Source of the DNA: Erythrobacter donghaensis
GTDB taxonomy: Bacteria; Pseudomonadota; Alphaproteobacteria; Sphingomonadales; Sphingomonadaceae
DNA length: 24,733 nt
Reading direction: 5' to 3'
NCBI RefSeq assembly: GCF_001557325.1
Contig: NZ_LSJS01000004.1
Coordinates: 1-24,733 of the forward strand
In this document: in pieces, positions 18,399 through 24,733 of the stretch
Layout: every line of letters begins with the position of its first letter
Numbering within the stretch: the stretch's first letter is position 1
The notes under the pieces: generated by a model
Told to the model about the DNA's origin: nothing
The model's database searches: none
Seen by the model: only the letters and a program-made list of their open reading frames with translations
Made by a program: the position numbers and the translations under genes

Positions 18399-20429
18399 TT
18401 ACTGATCCAGGAACGACCGCATCTTGCGGCTACGGCTCGGGTGCTTGAGCTTCCGCAGTGCCTTGGCTTCAATCTGCCGGATACGCTCGCGCGTCACCGA
18501 GAACTGCTGGCCGACTTCCTCGAGCGTGTGATCGGTGTTCATCCCGATGCCGAAGCGCATGCGCAGCACGCGTTCCTCGCGCGGGGTGAGGCTGGCGAGC
18601 ACGCGGGTGACGGTTTCCTTGAGGTTCGCCTGGATCGCGGCATCGACCGGGATGATCGCGTTCTTGTCCTCGATGAAATCGCCGAGGTGGCTGTCTTCCT
18701 CGTCCCCGATGGGCGTTTCGAGCGAGATCGGCTCCTTGGCGATCTTCATCACCTTGCGCACCTTCTCGAGCGGCATGGAGAGGCGCGCGGCCATTTCCTC
18801 CGGGGTCGGCTCGCGGCCTTCCTCGTGAAGGAACTGGCGGCTCGTGCGCACTAGCTTGTTGATCGTTTCGATCATGTGGACCGGGATGCGGATGGTGCGC
18901 GCCTGATCGGCGATGCTCCGGGTGATCGCCTGCCGGATCCACCACGTCGCGTAAGTGCTGAACTTGTAGCCGCGGCGGTATTCGAACTTGTCGACCGCCT
19001 TCATCAGGCCGATATTGCCTTCCTGAATGAGATCAAGGAATTGCAACCCGCGGTTGGTGTATTTCTTGGCGATCGAGATCACCAGGCGCAGGTTCGCCTC
19101 GACCATCTCCTTCTTGGCGATGCGCGCCTCGCGCTCGCCCTTCTGGACCATGTTGACGATGCGGCGGAATTCCTGAAGGCTCATCCCGGTCTGCGCGGCG
19201 ATGTCGGCGATTTCCGAGCGGATGCGCTCGATCGCGTCTTCCTCGCGCTCGAGGAAGGCGGCCCACTTCTTGTCCTTCTTGGCGCGTTCCTTGATCCACG
19301 CGTCGTCCATCTCGTTGCCGACATAGGCGGTGAGGAAGTCGACGCGCTTGACCTTGTGCCGCTCGGCCAGGCGCAGCATCTGACCGCCGAGCGTGGTGAG
19401 GCGGCGGTTGAAGGCATAGAGGTTGTCGACCAGGAATTCGATCTTGGTCGCGTGGAACTGCACGCTCTCGACCTCGGCGGTGAGGTCCTCGCGCAGCTGC
19501 TCGTACTTGGCCTCCTTGGCTGCCGGAAAGGCATTGCCCGCCGCGAGCGTGTCGACGCGTTCGCCCTGGAGCTTCTCGAAGGCGTTGAACAGGGTGGTGA
19601 TGCGCGCAAAGCGTTCGAGCGCCTCGGGCTTCAGCGCGGCTTCCATCTGGGCGAGGCTGAGGGTGTTGTCCTCCTCCTCTTCCTCCTCGCGCTTCTGGCG
19701 GGGCTCGCCGTCCTCGTCCTCGTCCGCATCGGCCTCGGGCTCGTCCTCGACCTCGTCGTCCTCGCGGATCGTCGGCCCGGCGGTGGCTTCGGAGATCTCG
19801 TCGTCGTCGTCGTCTTCGGCGCCCTCGGCCATCTTCTCGGCCGGGGGTTCCTTGGAGAGCATCGCGTCGAGATCGAGGATCTCGCGCAGCTGCATGTCGC
19901 CGTTGTTGAGCGCCTCGGACCACTGGATGATCGCGTGGAAGGTGATCGGGCTTTCGCACAGCCCCATGATCATCATGTCGCGCCCGGCCTCGATGCGCTT
20001 GGCGATGGCGATCTCGCCCTCGCGGCTGAGGAGTTCGACCGCGCCCATTTCGCGCAGGTACATGCGCACCGGATCGTCGGTGCGCTCGCCGGTCGCGAGC
20101 TTCTTGTTGGCGGCGCGGGCATCCTTGGGGGCTTTCTTGCCCTCGTCATCGTCGTCATCGTCGTCATCCGAGACGATATCGTCGGAATCGCCGTCCTCGC
20201 GGTCTTCGGCCTCGGCCTCGGCATCCTCGTCGCTCTCGACGATCTGCACGCCCATTTCGCTCAATGCGGTCTGGATGTCCTCGATCTGGTCGGGGCTCAT
20301 CTCGCCCGAGGGCAGCGCCTCGTTGAGCTCGTCATAGGTGACATAGCCGCGCTTCTTCGCCTTGCTGATCAGCTTCTTGATCGAAGCCTCGTTGAGATCG
20401 ATCAGCGGGGCATCTTCTTTTTCGGCCAT
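18399..20429 (-). CDS. rpoD: RNA polymerase principal sigma factor RpoD (sigma-70)
   Basis: This is the housekeeping sigma factor, directing RNA polymerase to most promoters. The 676-residue protein shows region 1.1 (about 8-65), then a strongly acidic segment with an Asp run of seven within about 65-100 and another acidic stretch near 205-255 in the non-conserved region. Region 2 is at about 440-515 ([36 protein letters not shown], melting/-10 recognition). Region 3 follows. Region 4 at the end ([25 protein letters not shown]) carries the -35 helix-turn-helix. The long acidic insert is usual in alphaproteobacterial RpoD. It begins 83 nt after dnaG. Confidence 0.99.
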   Translation of the reverse strand: MAEKEDAPLIDLNEASIKKLISKAKKRGYVTYDELNEALPSGEMSPDQIEDIQTALSEMGVQIVESDEDAEAEAEDREDGDSDDIVSDDDDDDDDEGKKAPKDARAANKKLATGERTDDPVRMYLREMGAVELLSREGEIAIAKRIEAGRDMMIMGLCESPITFHAIIQWSEALNNGDMQLREILDLDAMLSKEPPAEKMAEGAEDDDDDEISEATAGPTIREDDEVEDEPEADADEDEDGEPRQKREEEEEEDNTLSLAQMEAALKPEALERFARITTLFNAFEKLQGERVDTLAAGNAFPAAKEAKYEQLREDLTAEVESVQFHATKIEFLVDNLYAFNRRLTTLGGQMLRLAERHKVKRVDFLTAYVGNEMDDAWIKERAKKDKKWAAFLEREEDAIERIRSEIADIAAQTGMSLQEFRRIVNMVQKGEREARIAKKEMVEANLRLVISIAKKYTNRGLQFLDLIQEGNIGLMKAVDKFEYRRGYKFSTYATWWIRQAITRSIADQARTIRIPVHMIETINKLVRTSRQFLHEEGREPTPEEMAARLSMPLEKVRKVMKIAKEPISLETPIGDEEDSHLGDFIEDKNAIIPVDAAIQANLKETVTRVLASLTPREERVLRMRFGIGMNTDHTLEEVGQQFSVTRERIRQIEAKALRKLKHPSRSRKMRSFLDQ

Positions 20430-20512
20430 AAAAGCGTTTCAATCCGTCGTCAGGGGCCGCCCGCCGCATGCGCACTGCATGCAGGCCACCCGTTAATCCC
20501 ATGTCCGCCCTG

Positions 20513-22390
20513 TCAGGCGGCATCATCACCCGTGCCCGTCGCCGCCGACGCCTTGCGGCGCCCGAAGGCCTTGAGGCGATCCTCGATTGCCATGAGCTGT
20601 GCACGCAAACGGGTCTGCTCCGCAAACGATCCTTCCGGATCGCTGTCGAAACGCGCGATCGTGGCCGCAAGCGCAGCCTCAAGCGCCGGCCTTTCGACCA
20701 GCAGCGACACAGCTTCAGCCAGTTCCTCGCACGCAGCGTCGGGATCGGTGCCTTGTTCAAGAAAGGCGTAGCGGATGTCTGCCGACGGGGCGGGTTGGCC
20801 TTGCGTGGGTGTGCATATGGCGGTTGGCGCGCGCGAATCAAGCGTTTCCGCAAGTTCGAGCAGCGATTCGATTGCGGGTGCGGCTTGCGGGAGCAAACGG
20901 GCGAGGCTGATCAGCGCCTCGGTATGCCGCGCGATCTGCCCAGGGTAGCGCGCGAGCCCGGCGAGCACGGCCTGCATCAGCCCCTGCCGCTGGCCGCCTG
21001 CCATAAGCCCCGCGAGCTGTTCGCGCGCGGTATCCGAGAGACCGGGCGGCGGCATCGGAGCGCCGCGCCAGCCGCCGCGCTGGCCGGGTGCGGGCCGGCC
21101 TTGCGGAGCAGGGCGCGGCGGGCGGGGCGGATAGGCGAAGGCCGAGAAGCGATCGCCGAGCTCGCGGCGGTAGAGGCTCTTGATCTCGGGATCGGCGATG
21201 GTCTCGACATGCGCCATCAGCCGCGCCTTGAGCCCCGCCTTGGCCTCGGGCGTGGCGAGAGGCTGGGCATCGCGCTCGAACTCCCACAGCGTGTCGATCA
21301 GCGGGGCGGGCCGGGCGAGGAGCTGCTCCATCGCCTTTGTTCCTTGCGCCTTGATGAGGTCGTCGGGATCGAGCCCGGCCGGCAGGCGGACGATGCCGAG
21401 CGAACGCATCGGCGCAAGCAGCGGCAGCGCCCGCGTGATCGCCCGCATCGCCGCGCGCTGGCCTGCCGCATCGCCATCGAAGCACAGCACCGGCACTTCG
21501 ACCATGCGCCACAGCATCTCGAGCTGCATCTCGGTGAGCGCGGTGCCGAGCGGCGCGACCGCATCGGCAATCCCCGCATTGGCGAGCGCGATCACGTCCA
21601 TGTAGCCCTCGACCACCACCACGCGCCCGCTCTGGCGCGCGGCAGGCGCGGCGCGGTGGAGGTTGTAGAGCGTGCGGCCCTTGTCGAAGAGCTCGGTGTC
21701 GGGCGAGTTGAGGTATTTCGCGACCCCGTCACGCTTGTCGAGAATGCGGCCCCCGAAGGCGATCACCCGCCCGCGCGCGTCCTGGATGGGGAGCATGACG
21801 CGGCCCCGGAAGCGGTCGTAGCGCTCTCCTTGTTCGTTCGCGGCGCGCATGCCCGCGCCCTCGAGCATGTCCTCGCCGAAGCCCGAAAGGGCACGGGGGA
21901 GCGCCTGCCGATCGTCCGGAGCCCAGCCGAAGCCGAACTCGCGCATGACGGCAGGGGAAAAGCCGCGTCCTTGAAGATATTCGCGCGCCGCTTTGCCGCC
22001 CGCTCCGGCAAGGCTCTCGACAAAGAACCGCTGCGCCGCTTCGGTCACATCGATCAGGCTCGCACGCTGTTCGGCACGCTTGGCCATGACGGGATCGGGG
22101 GCAGGGACCTCCATCCCCGCCATCGCGGCGAGTTCCTTGACCGCGTCCATGAATTGCAGGCCTTGGTTATCGACCATCCAGCTGATCGCATCGCCATGCG
22201 CCCCGCAGCCGAAACAGTGGTAGAACTGCTTCTGGTCGTTGACGTAGAAGCTCGGCGTCTTCTCCTCGTGGAACGGGCAGCACCCCTTCCACTCGCGCCC
22301 CGCCCGGGTGAGTTTCACCGAGCGCTGGACGAGCGTCGAGAGCGTGATCCGCGCACGCAGCTCGTCTTTCCATTGCGGGGTGATCGCCAT
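20513..22390 (-). CDS. dnaG: DNA primase
   Basis: DnaG makes RNA primers at the replication fork. The 625-residue protein shows the CHC2 zinc ribbon (Cys 38, His 41, Cys 59, Cys 62). The catalytic core contains the Toprim fold with Glu 261 (VVVEGYMD) and DGD (305-307). A Pro/Gly/Arg-rich linker lies near 415-445, followed by a C-terminal helical domain expected to bind the DnaB helicase. ATG 22390 (MAITPQWKDELRARI) is the canonical N-terminus; an upstream frame to 22630 crosses intergenic hairpins. yqeY is upstream and rpoD downstream; rpsU of the E. coli macromolecular-synthesis operon is absent. Confidence 0.99.
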   Translation of the reverse strand: MAITPQWKDELRARITLSTLVQRSVKLTRAGREWKGCCPFHEEKTPSFYVNDQKQFYHCFGCGAHGDAISWMVDNQGLQFMDAVKELAAMAGMEVPAPDPVMAKRAEQRASLIDVTEAAQRFFVESLAGAGGKAAREYLQGRGFSPAVMREFGFGWAPDDRQALPRALSGFGEDMLEGAGMRAANEQGERYDRFRGRVMLPIQDARGRVIAFGGRILDKRDGVAKYLNSPDTELFDKGRTLYNLHRAAPAARQSGRVVVVEGYMDVIALANAGIADAVAPLGTALTEMQLEMLWRMVEVPVLCFDGDAAGQRAAMRAITRALPLLAPMRSLGIVRLPAGLDPDDLIKAQGTKAMEQLLARPAPLIDTLWEFERDAQPLATPEAKAGLKARLMAHVETIADPEIKSLYRRELGDRFSAFAYPPRPPRPAPQGRPAPGQRGGWRGAPMPPPGLSDTAREQLAGLMAGGQRQGLMQAVLAGLARYPGQIARHTEALISLARLLPQAAPAIESLLELAETLDSRAPTAICTPTQGQPAPSADIRYAFLEQGTDPDAACEELAEAVSLLVERPALEAALAATIARFDSDPEGSFAEQTRLRAQLMAIEDRLKAFGRRKASAATGTGDDAA

Positions 22391-22575
22391 GGGGTCTCTA
22401 CTGCCTGCCAACCCCGTTCGTGTCGAGGCGCGCGGCAAAGGGGGTTGTGCACCCCGTGTGGATACAACGACAACCCTCGCGATATGCACTGCTCGACCCG
22501 CCAACGGACGGGCAGCGAGCGCACGCGCGCGAGCCGCAGGCGATCCGGCGCGAAGCGACGGAAACTCGCCGAGGA

Positions 22576-22597
22576 CGTGCCCGCGGAGGCGGGCACG
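22576..22597. repeat. Perfect palindromic hairpin, yqeY-dnaG intergenic region
   Basis: CGTGCCCGC (22576-22584) and GCGGGCACG (22589-22597) form a perfect 9-bp stem with a 4-nt loop, in the 256-bp gap between yqeY and dnaG. Its form resembles short dispersed palindromes of alphaproteobacterial genomes. No gene was seen in the rest of this gap. Confidence 0.5.
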
Positions 22598-22603
22598 CGA
22601 ACA

Positions 22604-22634
22604 AGAAAAGCCAAGCCCCGTGTCAAGCACGGGG
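22604..22634 (-). terminator. Hairpin with T-rich tail after yqeY (REP-like)
   Basis: On the minus strand CCCCGTG (22634-22628), a 5-nt loop and CACGGGG (22622-22616) are followed by CTTGGCTTTTCTTG. It starts 12 nt after the yqeY stop and could terminate or attenuate transcription before dnaG. The flanking GTCACCCCG...CGGGG form also resembles a widespread alphaproteobacterial palindromic repeat. Confidence 0.5.
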
Positions 22635-22646
22635 TGACGGGAAAGG

Positions 22647-23102
22647 TTACGAAAGCGCCGCCTTGACCAGCCCGCTCGCGAGCTTTCCGTCGAGCACCGC
22701 GCCGTGGCGGGCGCGCAGTTCGGTCATCACCGCGCCCATGTCCTTCATGGTGGACGCGCCCAGATCGGCCTTGATCGCCTCGATCGCAGCCTTCGTCGCG
22801 GCCTCGTCCATCATCTGCGGCAGGAATTCCTCGATCACGGCAAGCTCCGCGCGCTCGACCGCCGCCAGCTCCACCCGGCCGCCCGCATCATACATCTCGA
22901 TCGATTCGCGGCGCTGCTTGGCCATCTTCTGAAGCACGCTCGTCACCAGCACATCGTCATCGGCGACCGGCTGCGCGGCGGTGCGCTCCTCGATGTCGCG
23001 GTCCTTGATCTTGGCACTGATCTGGCGGAGAGCGGCGGTGCGGTCCTTCTCGCCCGCCTTCATCGCGGCAATGGTGGCGGCCTTGATATCGTCACGGATC
23101 AT
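22647..23102 (-). CDS. yqeY: GatB/YqeY domain protein
   Basis: This 151-residue YqeY-family protein has the usual length of about 150. It shows the N-terminal MIRDDIKAATIAAMKAGEK, RQISAKIKDRDIEER, YDAGGRVELAAVERAELAVIEEFLPQ and a C-terminal tRNA-binding-like GatB tail domain (KAAIEAIKADLGASTMKDMGAVM). The family probably acts on or near tRNA amidation, but its role is not proven. Starts at 23114 (MTEKMIR) and a TTG at 23132 are possible. 23102 is preferred from the canonical N-terminus, with an AGGA 12 nt upstream. It heads the yqeY-dnaG-rpoD run, divergent from carA. Confidence 0.92.
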   Translation of the reverse strand: MIRDDIKAATIAAMKAGEKDRTAALRQISAKIKDRDIEERTAAQPVADDDVLVTSVLQKMAKQRRESIEMYDAGGRVELAAVERAELAVIEEFLPQMMDEAATKAAIEAIKADLGASTMKDMGAVMTELRARHGAVLDGKLASGLVKAALS

Positions 23103-23142
23103 TTTTTCGGTCATTCCTGTGGAAGCGATCAATCGCGCTGCG

Positions 23143-23166
23143 CCCCTAACGCAAATTCAGCGCCAA
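23143..23166 (-). promoter_or_regulatory. Possible promoter of yqeY-dnaG-rpoD
   Basis: On the minus strand TTGGCGC (23166-23160), a 9-nt spacer and GTTAGGGG (23150-23143) partly match the alphaproteobacterial consensus. The spacer is one short of the usual range. Transcription would start near 23138, a few nucleotides before a TTG start option at 23132. Confidence 0.3.
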
Positions 23167-23173
23167 GCCTAGG

Positions 23174-23202
23174 TTGACGCGGGGGGGCGAGGGGCCTAGC
23201 GG
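23174..23202 (+). promoter_or_regulatory. Predicted housekeeping promoter of carA
   Basis: TTGACGC (23174-23180) is a perfect -35 for the alphaproteobacterial consensus. It is followed after 14 nt by CCTAGCGG (23195-23202), a partial -10. The predicted start near 23207 leaves a leader of about 40 nt before carA. No PyrR- or attenuator-like structure was seen in it. Confidence 0.5.
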
Positions 23203-23247
23203 GCAAAACTTAGCACCATCGCCGGATCAACTGTAACGGAGCGCCCC

Positions 23248-24444
23248 ATGGCCGACCCCGCATCTCTTCGCGCGCAACCTCCCGGCGCAACCGGCGTGCT
23301 GGTGCTGGCCGACGGCACCCTGGTGTGGGGCCGGGGTTTCGGCGCGGCCGGATCGGCGGTGGGCGAGGTGTGCTTCAACACCGCGATGACCGGCTATCAG
23401 GAGGTGATGACCGATCCCTCCTACGCCGCGCAGATCGTCACCTTCACCTTCCCGCATATCGGCAATGTCGGCGCGAACGGCGAGGACGTGGAGAGCCGCG
23501 TGGAAGGCGCGGTCGGCTGCGTGGTGCGCGAGGATGTGACCGAGCCCTCCAACTTCCGCAGCGTCGAGCGCTTCGCCGAGTGGATGGCGAGGAACGGCAA
23601 GATCGGCCTTGCCGGGGTGGACACCCGCGCGCTCACCCGCCGCATCCGCCAGAGCGGCGCGCCCAACGCGGTGATCGCCCATGCACCGGACGGCAAGTTC
23701 GATATCCCCGCGCTGATCCGCCGCGCGCAGGAGTGGCCGGGGCTCGAGGGCATGGACCTCGCGATCCGCGTCACCCGCGACAAGCACGAAGGCTGGGAGG
23801 GCGGCTACTGGACGCTCGGCAAGGGCTATGGCCGCGCGGCTTGGAAGAAAGAGGGGGGCGACGCCAAGCCCCACGTGGTCGCGATCGACTACGGCTCCAA
23901 GGACAACATCTTCCGCAATCTGGTCAAGGCGGGTGCGCGGGTGACGGTGGTGCCCGCGAAAACGTCGTTCGACGAGATCATGGCACTGGCTCCGGATGGC
24001 GTGTTCCTCTCCAACGGCCCGGGCGATCCGGCGGCGACCGGCGAATACTCCGTGCCGGTGATCAAGGCGCTGCTCGATGCCGACGTGCCGCTGTTCGGCA
24101 TCTGCCTCGGCCACCAGATGCTCGCGCTGGCCGCGGGTGCGAAGACGATCAAGATGCACCAGGGGCATCGGGGCGCGAACCATCCGGTCCAGCGCGTCGG
24201 CGAGGGCTGGGGGGAGACCACGGGGCTGGTCGAGATCACCTCGATGAACCACGGCTTTGCGGTGGACGCGGCGAGCCTGCCTGAGGGGGTCGAGCAGACC
24301 CATGTCTCGCTGTTCGACGGGACGAATTGCGGGATCGCGATCAAGGGCAAGCGGGCCTTTGCGGTGCAGTATCACCCTGAGGCGAGCCCGGGGCCGCAGG
24401 ACAGCTTTTATCTGTTCGAGAAGTTTGTGGGGGGGCTGGGGTGA
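23248..24444 (+). CDS. carA: Carbamoyl-phosphate synthase small (glutaminase) subunit
   Basis: CarA hydrolyses glutamine and passes ammonia to CarB to make carbamoyl phosphate for pyrimidines and arginine. It is 398 residues. The N-terminal CarA domain includes [14 protein letters not shown] and [18 protein letters not shown]. The class I amidotransferase domain has LSNGPGDP (254-261), nucleophile Cys 286 (FGICLGHQ), His 376 and Glu 378 (QYHPEAS). GGAG about 7 nt before ATG 23248 is the ribosome binding site. carB is not in the window; the gene immediately after is an unrelated small one that overlaps the carA stop. Confidence 0.98.
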   Translation: MADPASLRAQPPGATGVLVLADGTLVWGRGFGAAGSAVGEVCFNTAMTGYQEVMTDPSYAAQIVTFTFPHIGNVGANGEDVESRVEGAVGCVVREDVTEPSNFRSVERFAEWMARNGKIGLAGVDTRALTRRIRQSGAPNAVIAHAPDGKFDIPALIRRAQEWPGLEGMDLAIRVTRDKHEGWEGGYWTLGKGYGRAAWKKEGGDAKPHVVAIDYGSKDNIFRNLVKAGARVTVVPAKTSFDEIMALAPDGVFLSNGPGDPAATGEYSVPVIKALLDADVPLFGICLGHQMLALAAGAKTIKMHQGHRGANHPVQRVGEGWGETTGLVEITSMNHGFAVDAASLPEGVEQTHVSLFDGTNCGIAIKGKRAFAVQYHPEASPGPQDSFYLFEKFVGGLG

Positions 24445-24653
24445 TCACAAAGACCCAGTGGCAATACCGAATCGAGGCGTGGCTGAAGGAAGATCGACGC
24501 TGGGTTTGGGGTAGCCACGAACTTGAAGATATGACGCAGGGTGACGGCCTTAACCTTCTTGGACAGGAAGGTTGGGAACTCGTCACCGTGACGCCGTTTG
24601 TCGAAGACGGTGAGACTTGTCTTTATGATTTCCACTTCAAGCGCCGGCTATAA
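24441..24653 (+). CDS. Small DUF4177-like protein (70 aa), low GC
   Basis: This 70-residue protein starts with GTG overlapping the carA stop (GTGA). The layout QWQYRIEAW ... [17 protein letters not shown] ... YDFHFKRRL matches the DUF4177-type pattern (an opening strand with W-x-Y, then L-x-x-L-G-x-E-G-W-E-L-V). The family's function is unknown. Hand-counted GC is about 53%, well below that of the neighbours, and codons such as CTT, TAT and GAT are used more freely, suggesting a later arrival. It could be translationally coupled to carA. Confidence 0.75.
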   Translation: MITKTQWQYRIEAWLKEDRRWVWGSHELEDMTQGDGLNLLGQEGWELVTVTPFVEDGETCLYDFHFKRRL

Positions 24654-24692
24654 AGTGGGCTTTCAGCAAGCCGTCCTGTCGAACAATTGTCT

Positions 24693-24712
24693 CCCTTCCC
24701 CTCGGGGAAGGG
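24693..24712. repeat. Inverted repeat near the window end
   Basis: CCCTTCCCC (24693-24701) and GGGGAAGGG (24704-24712) form an almost continuous palindrome 39 nt after the DUF4177-like gene, followed by GTCGGGGATGGGGG. The form resembles dispersed intergenic repeats in this group. It is not a convincing terminator because no T-run follows. Confidence 0.45.
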
Positions 24713-24733
24713 TCGGGGATGGGGGTTCGGCGG

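Noticed and set aside
20140..20176. Tandem GTCATC/GTCGTC repeat resembling a microsatellite
   Set aside because: It encodes the Asp run in the acidic region of RpoD, a normal feature of the alphaproteobacterial protein.
18876..20771. A 631-codon plus-strand open frame opposite rpoD
   Set aside because: It lies in the mirror frame of a certain gene, and its Leu/Val/Asp-rich stretches are just the complement of the acidic and charged rpoD codons.
20468..22666. A 732-codon plus-strand open frame opposite dnaG
   Set aside because: It is a shadow of dnaG with no recognisable domain and a composition dominated by Arg/Gly/Ala/His.
24681..24690. GAACAATTGT resembling the AT-rich dyad near 10241 and the ACAATTGTTT near 12530
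   Set aside because: The shared core ACAATTGT is a short palindrome; three weak matches in different settings are not enough to call an operator.

Overview
The window is high-GC bacterial chromosome. It looks alphaproteobacterial, most likely Sphingomonadales (Erythrobacteraceae-like). Evidence: the divergent carA / yqeY-dnaG-rpoD arrangement, the coaD-cyclophilin-queA-tgt cluster, a long RpoD with an acidic insert, and promoters matching the alphaproteobacterial housekeeping consensus (TTGACGS, 10-14 nt, GCTANAWC). The taxon is inferred from gene content and protein style, not from a database search. Coding density is high. No tRNA, rRNA, CRISPR array, transposase or integrase was seen.

Layout. 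(1) 1-3164, minus strand: a DUF2177 membrane protein, a second polytopic membrane protein, then purL, whose 3' end lies outside the window. (2) 3237-13140, plus strand: xseB-ispA, an AIM24-family protein, coaD, an exported cyclophilin, queA, an ABC exporter pair, two tandem acidic outer-membrane barrels with duplicated leaders, tgt, two small exported Cys-rich proteins and an AroQ-type chorismate mutase. (3) 13218-23102, minus strand: rpsD with its own promoter and leader; a lone FkbM methyltransferase; a tight rpiB-glyA-(71-aa membrane protein)-nrdR-trmJ operon; and yqeY-dnaG-rpoD, the primase and principal sigma factor. (4) 23248-end, plus strand: carA, then a low-GC DUF4177-like gene overlapping its stop codon.

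Most of the window is core metabolism and information processing: purine and pyrimidine entry steps (purL, carA), isoprenoid precursors (ispA), CoA (coaD), one-carbon metabolism (glyA), queuosine tRNA modification (queA, tgt), tRNA ribose methylation (trmJ), replication priming and transcription initiation (dnaG, rpoD), and control of ribonucleotide reductase (nrdR).

The accessory part is concentrated at 7.7-12.75 kb. The ABC exporter and twin barrels sit between the two queuosine genes, and directly after tgt comes a pair of unrecognised exported Cys-rich products. One is a 43-aa pre-peptide whose predicted mature form is about 21-22 residues with three Cys-Cys pairs, and it has its own strong terminator. 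That locus is the best candidate here for something undescribed.
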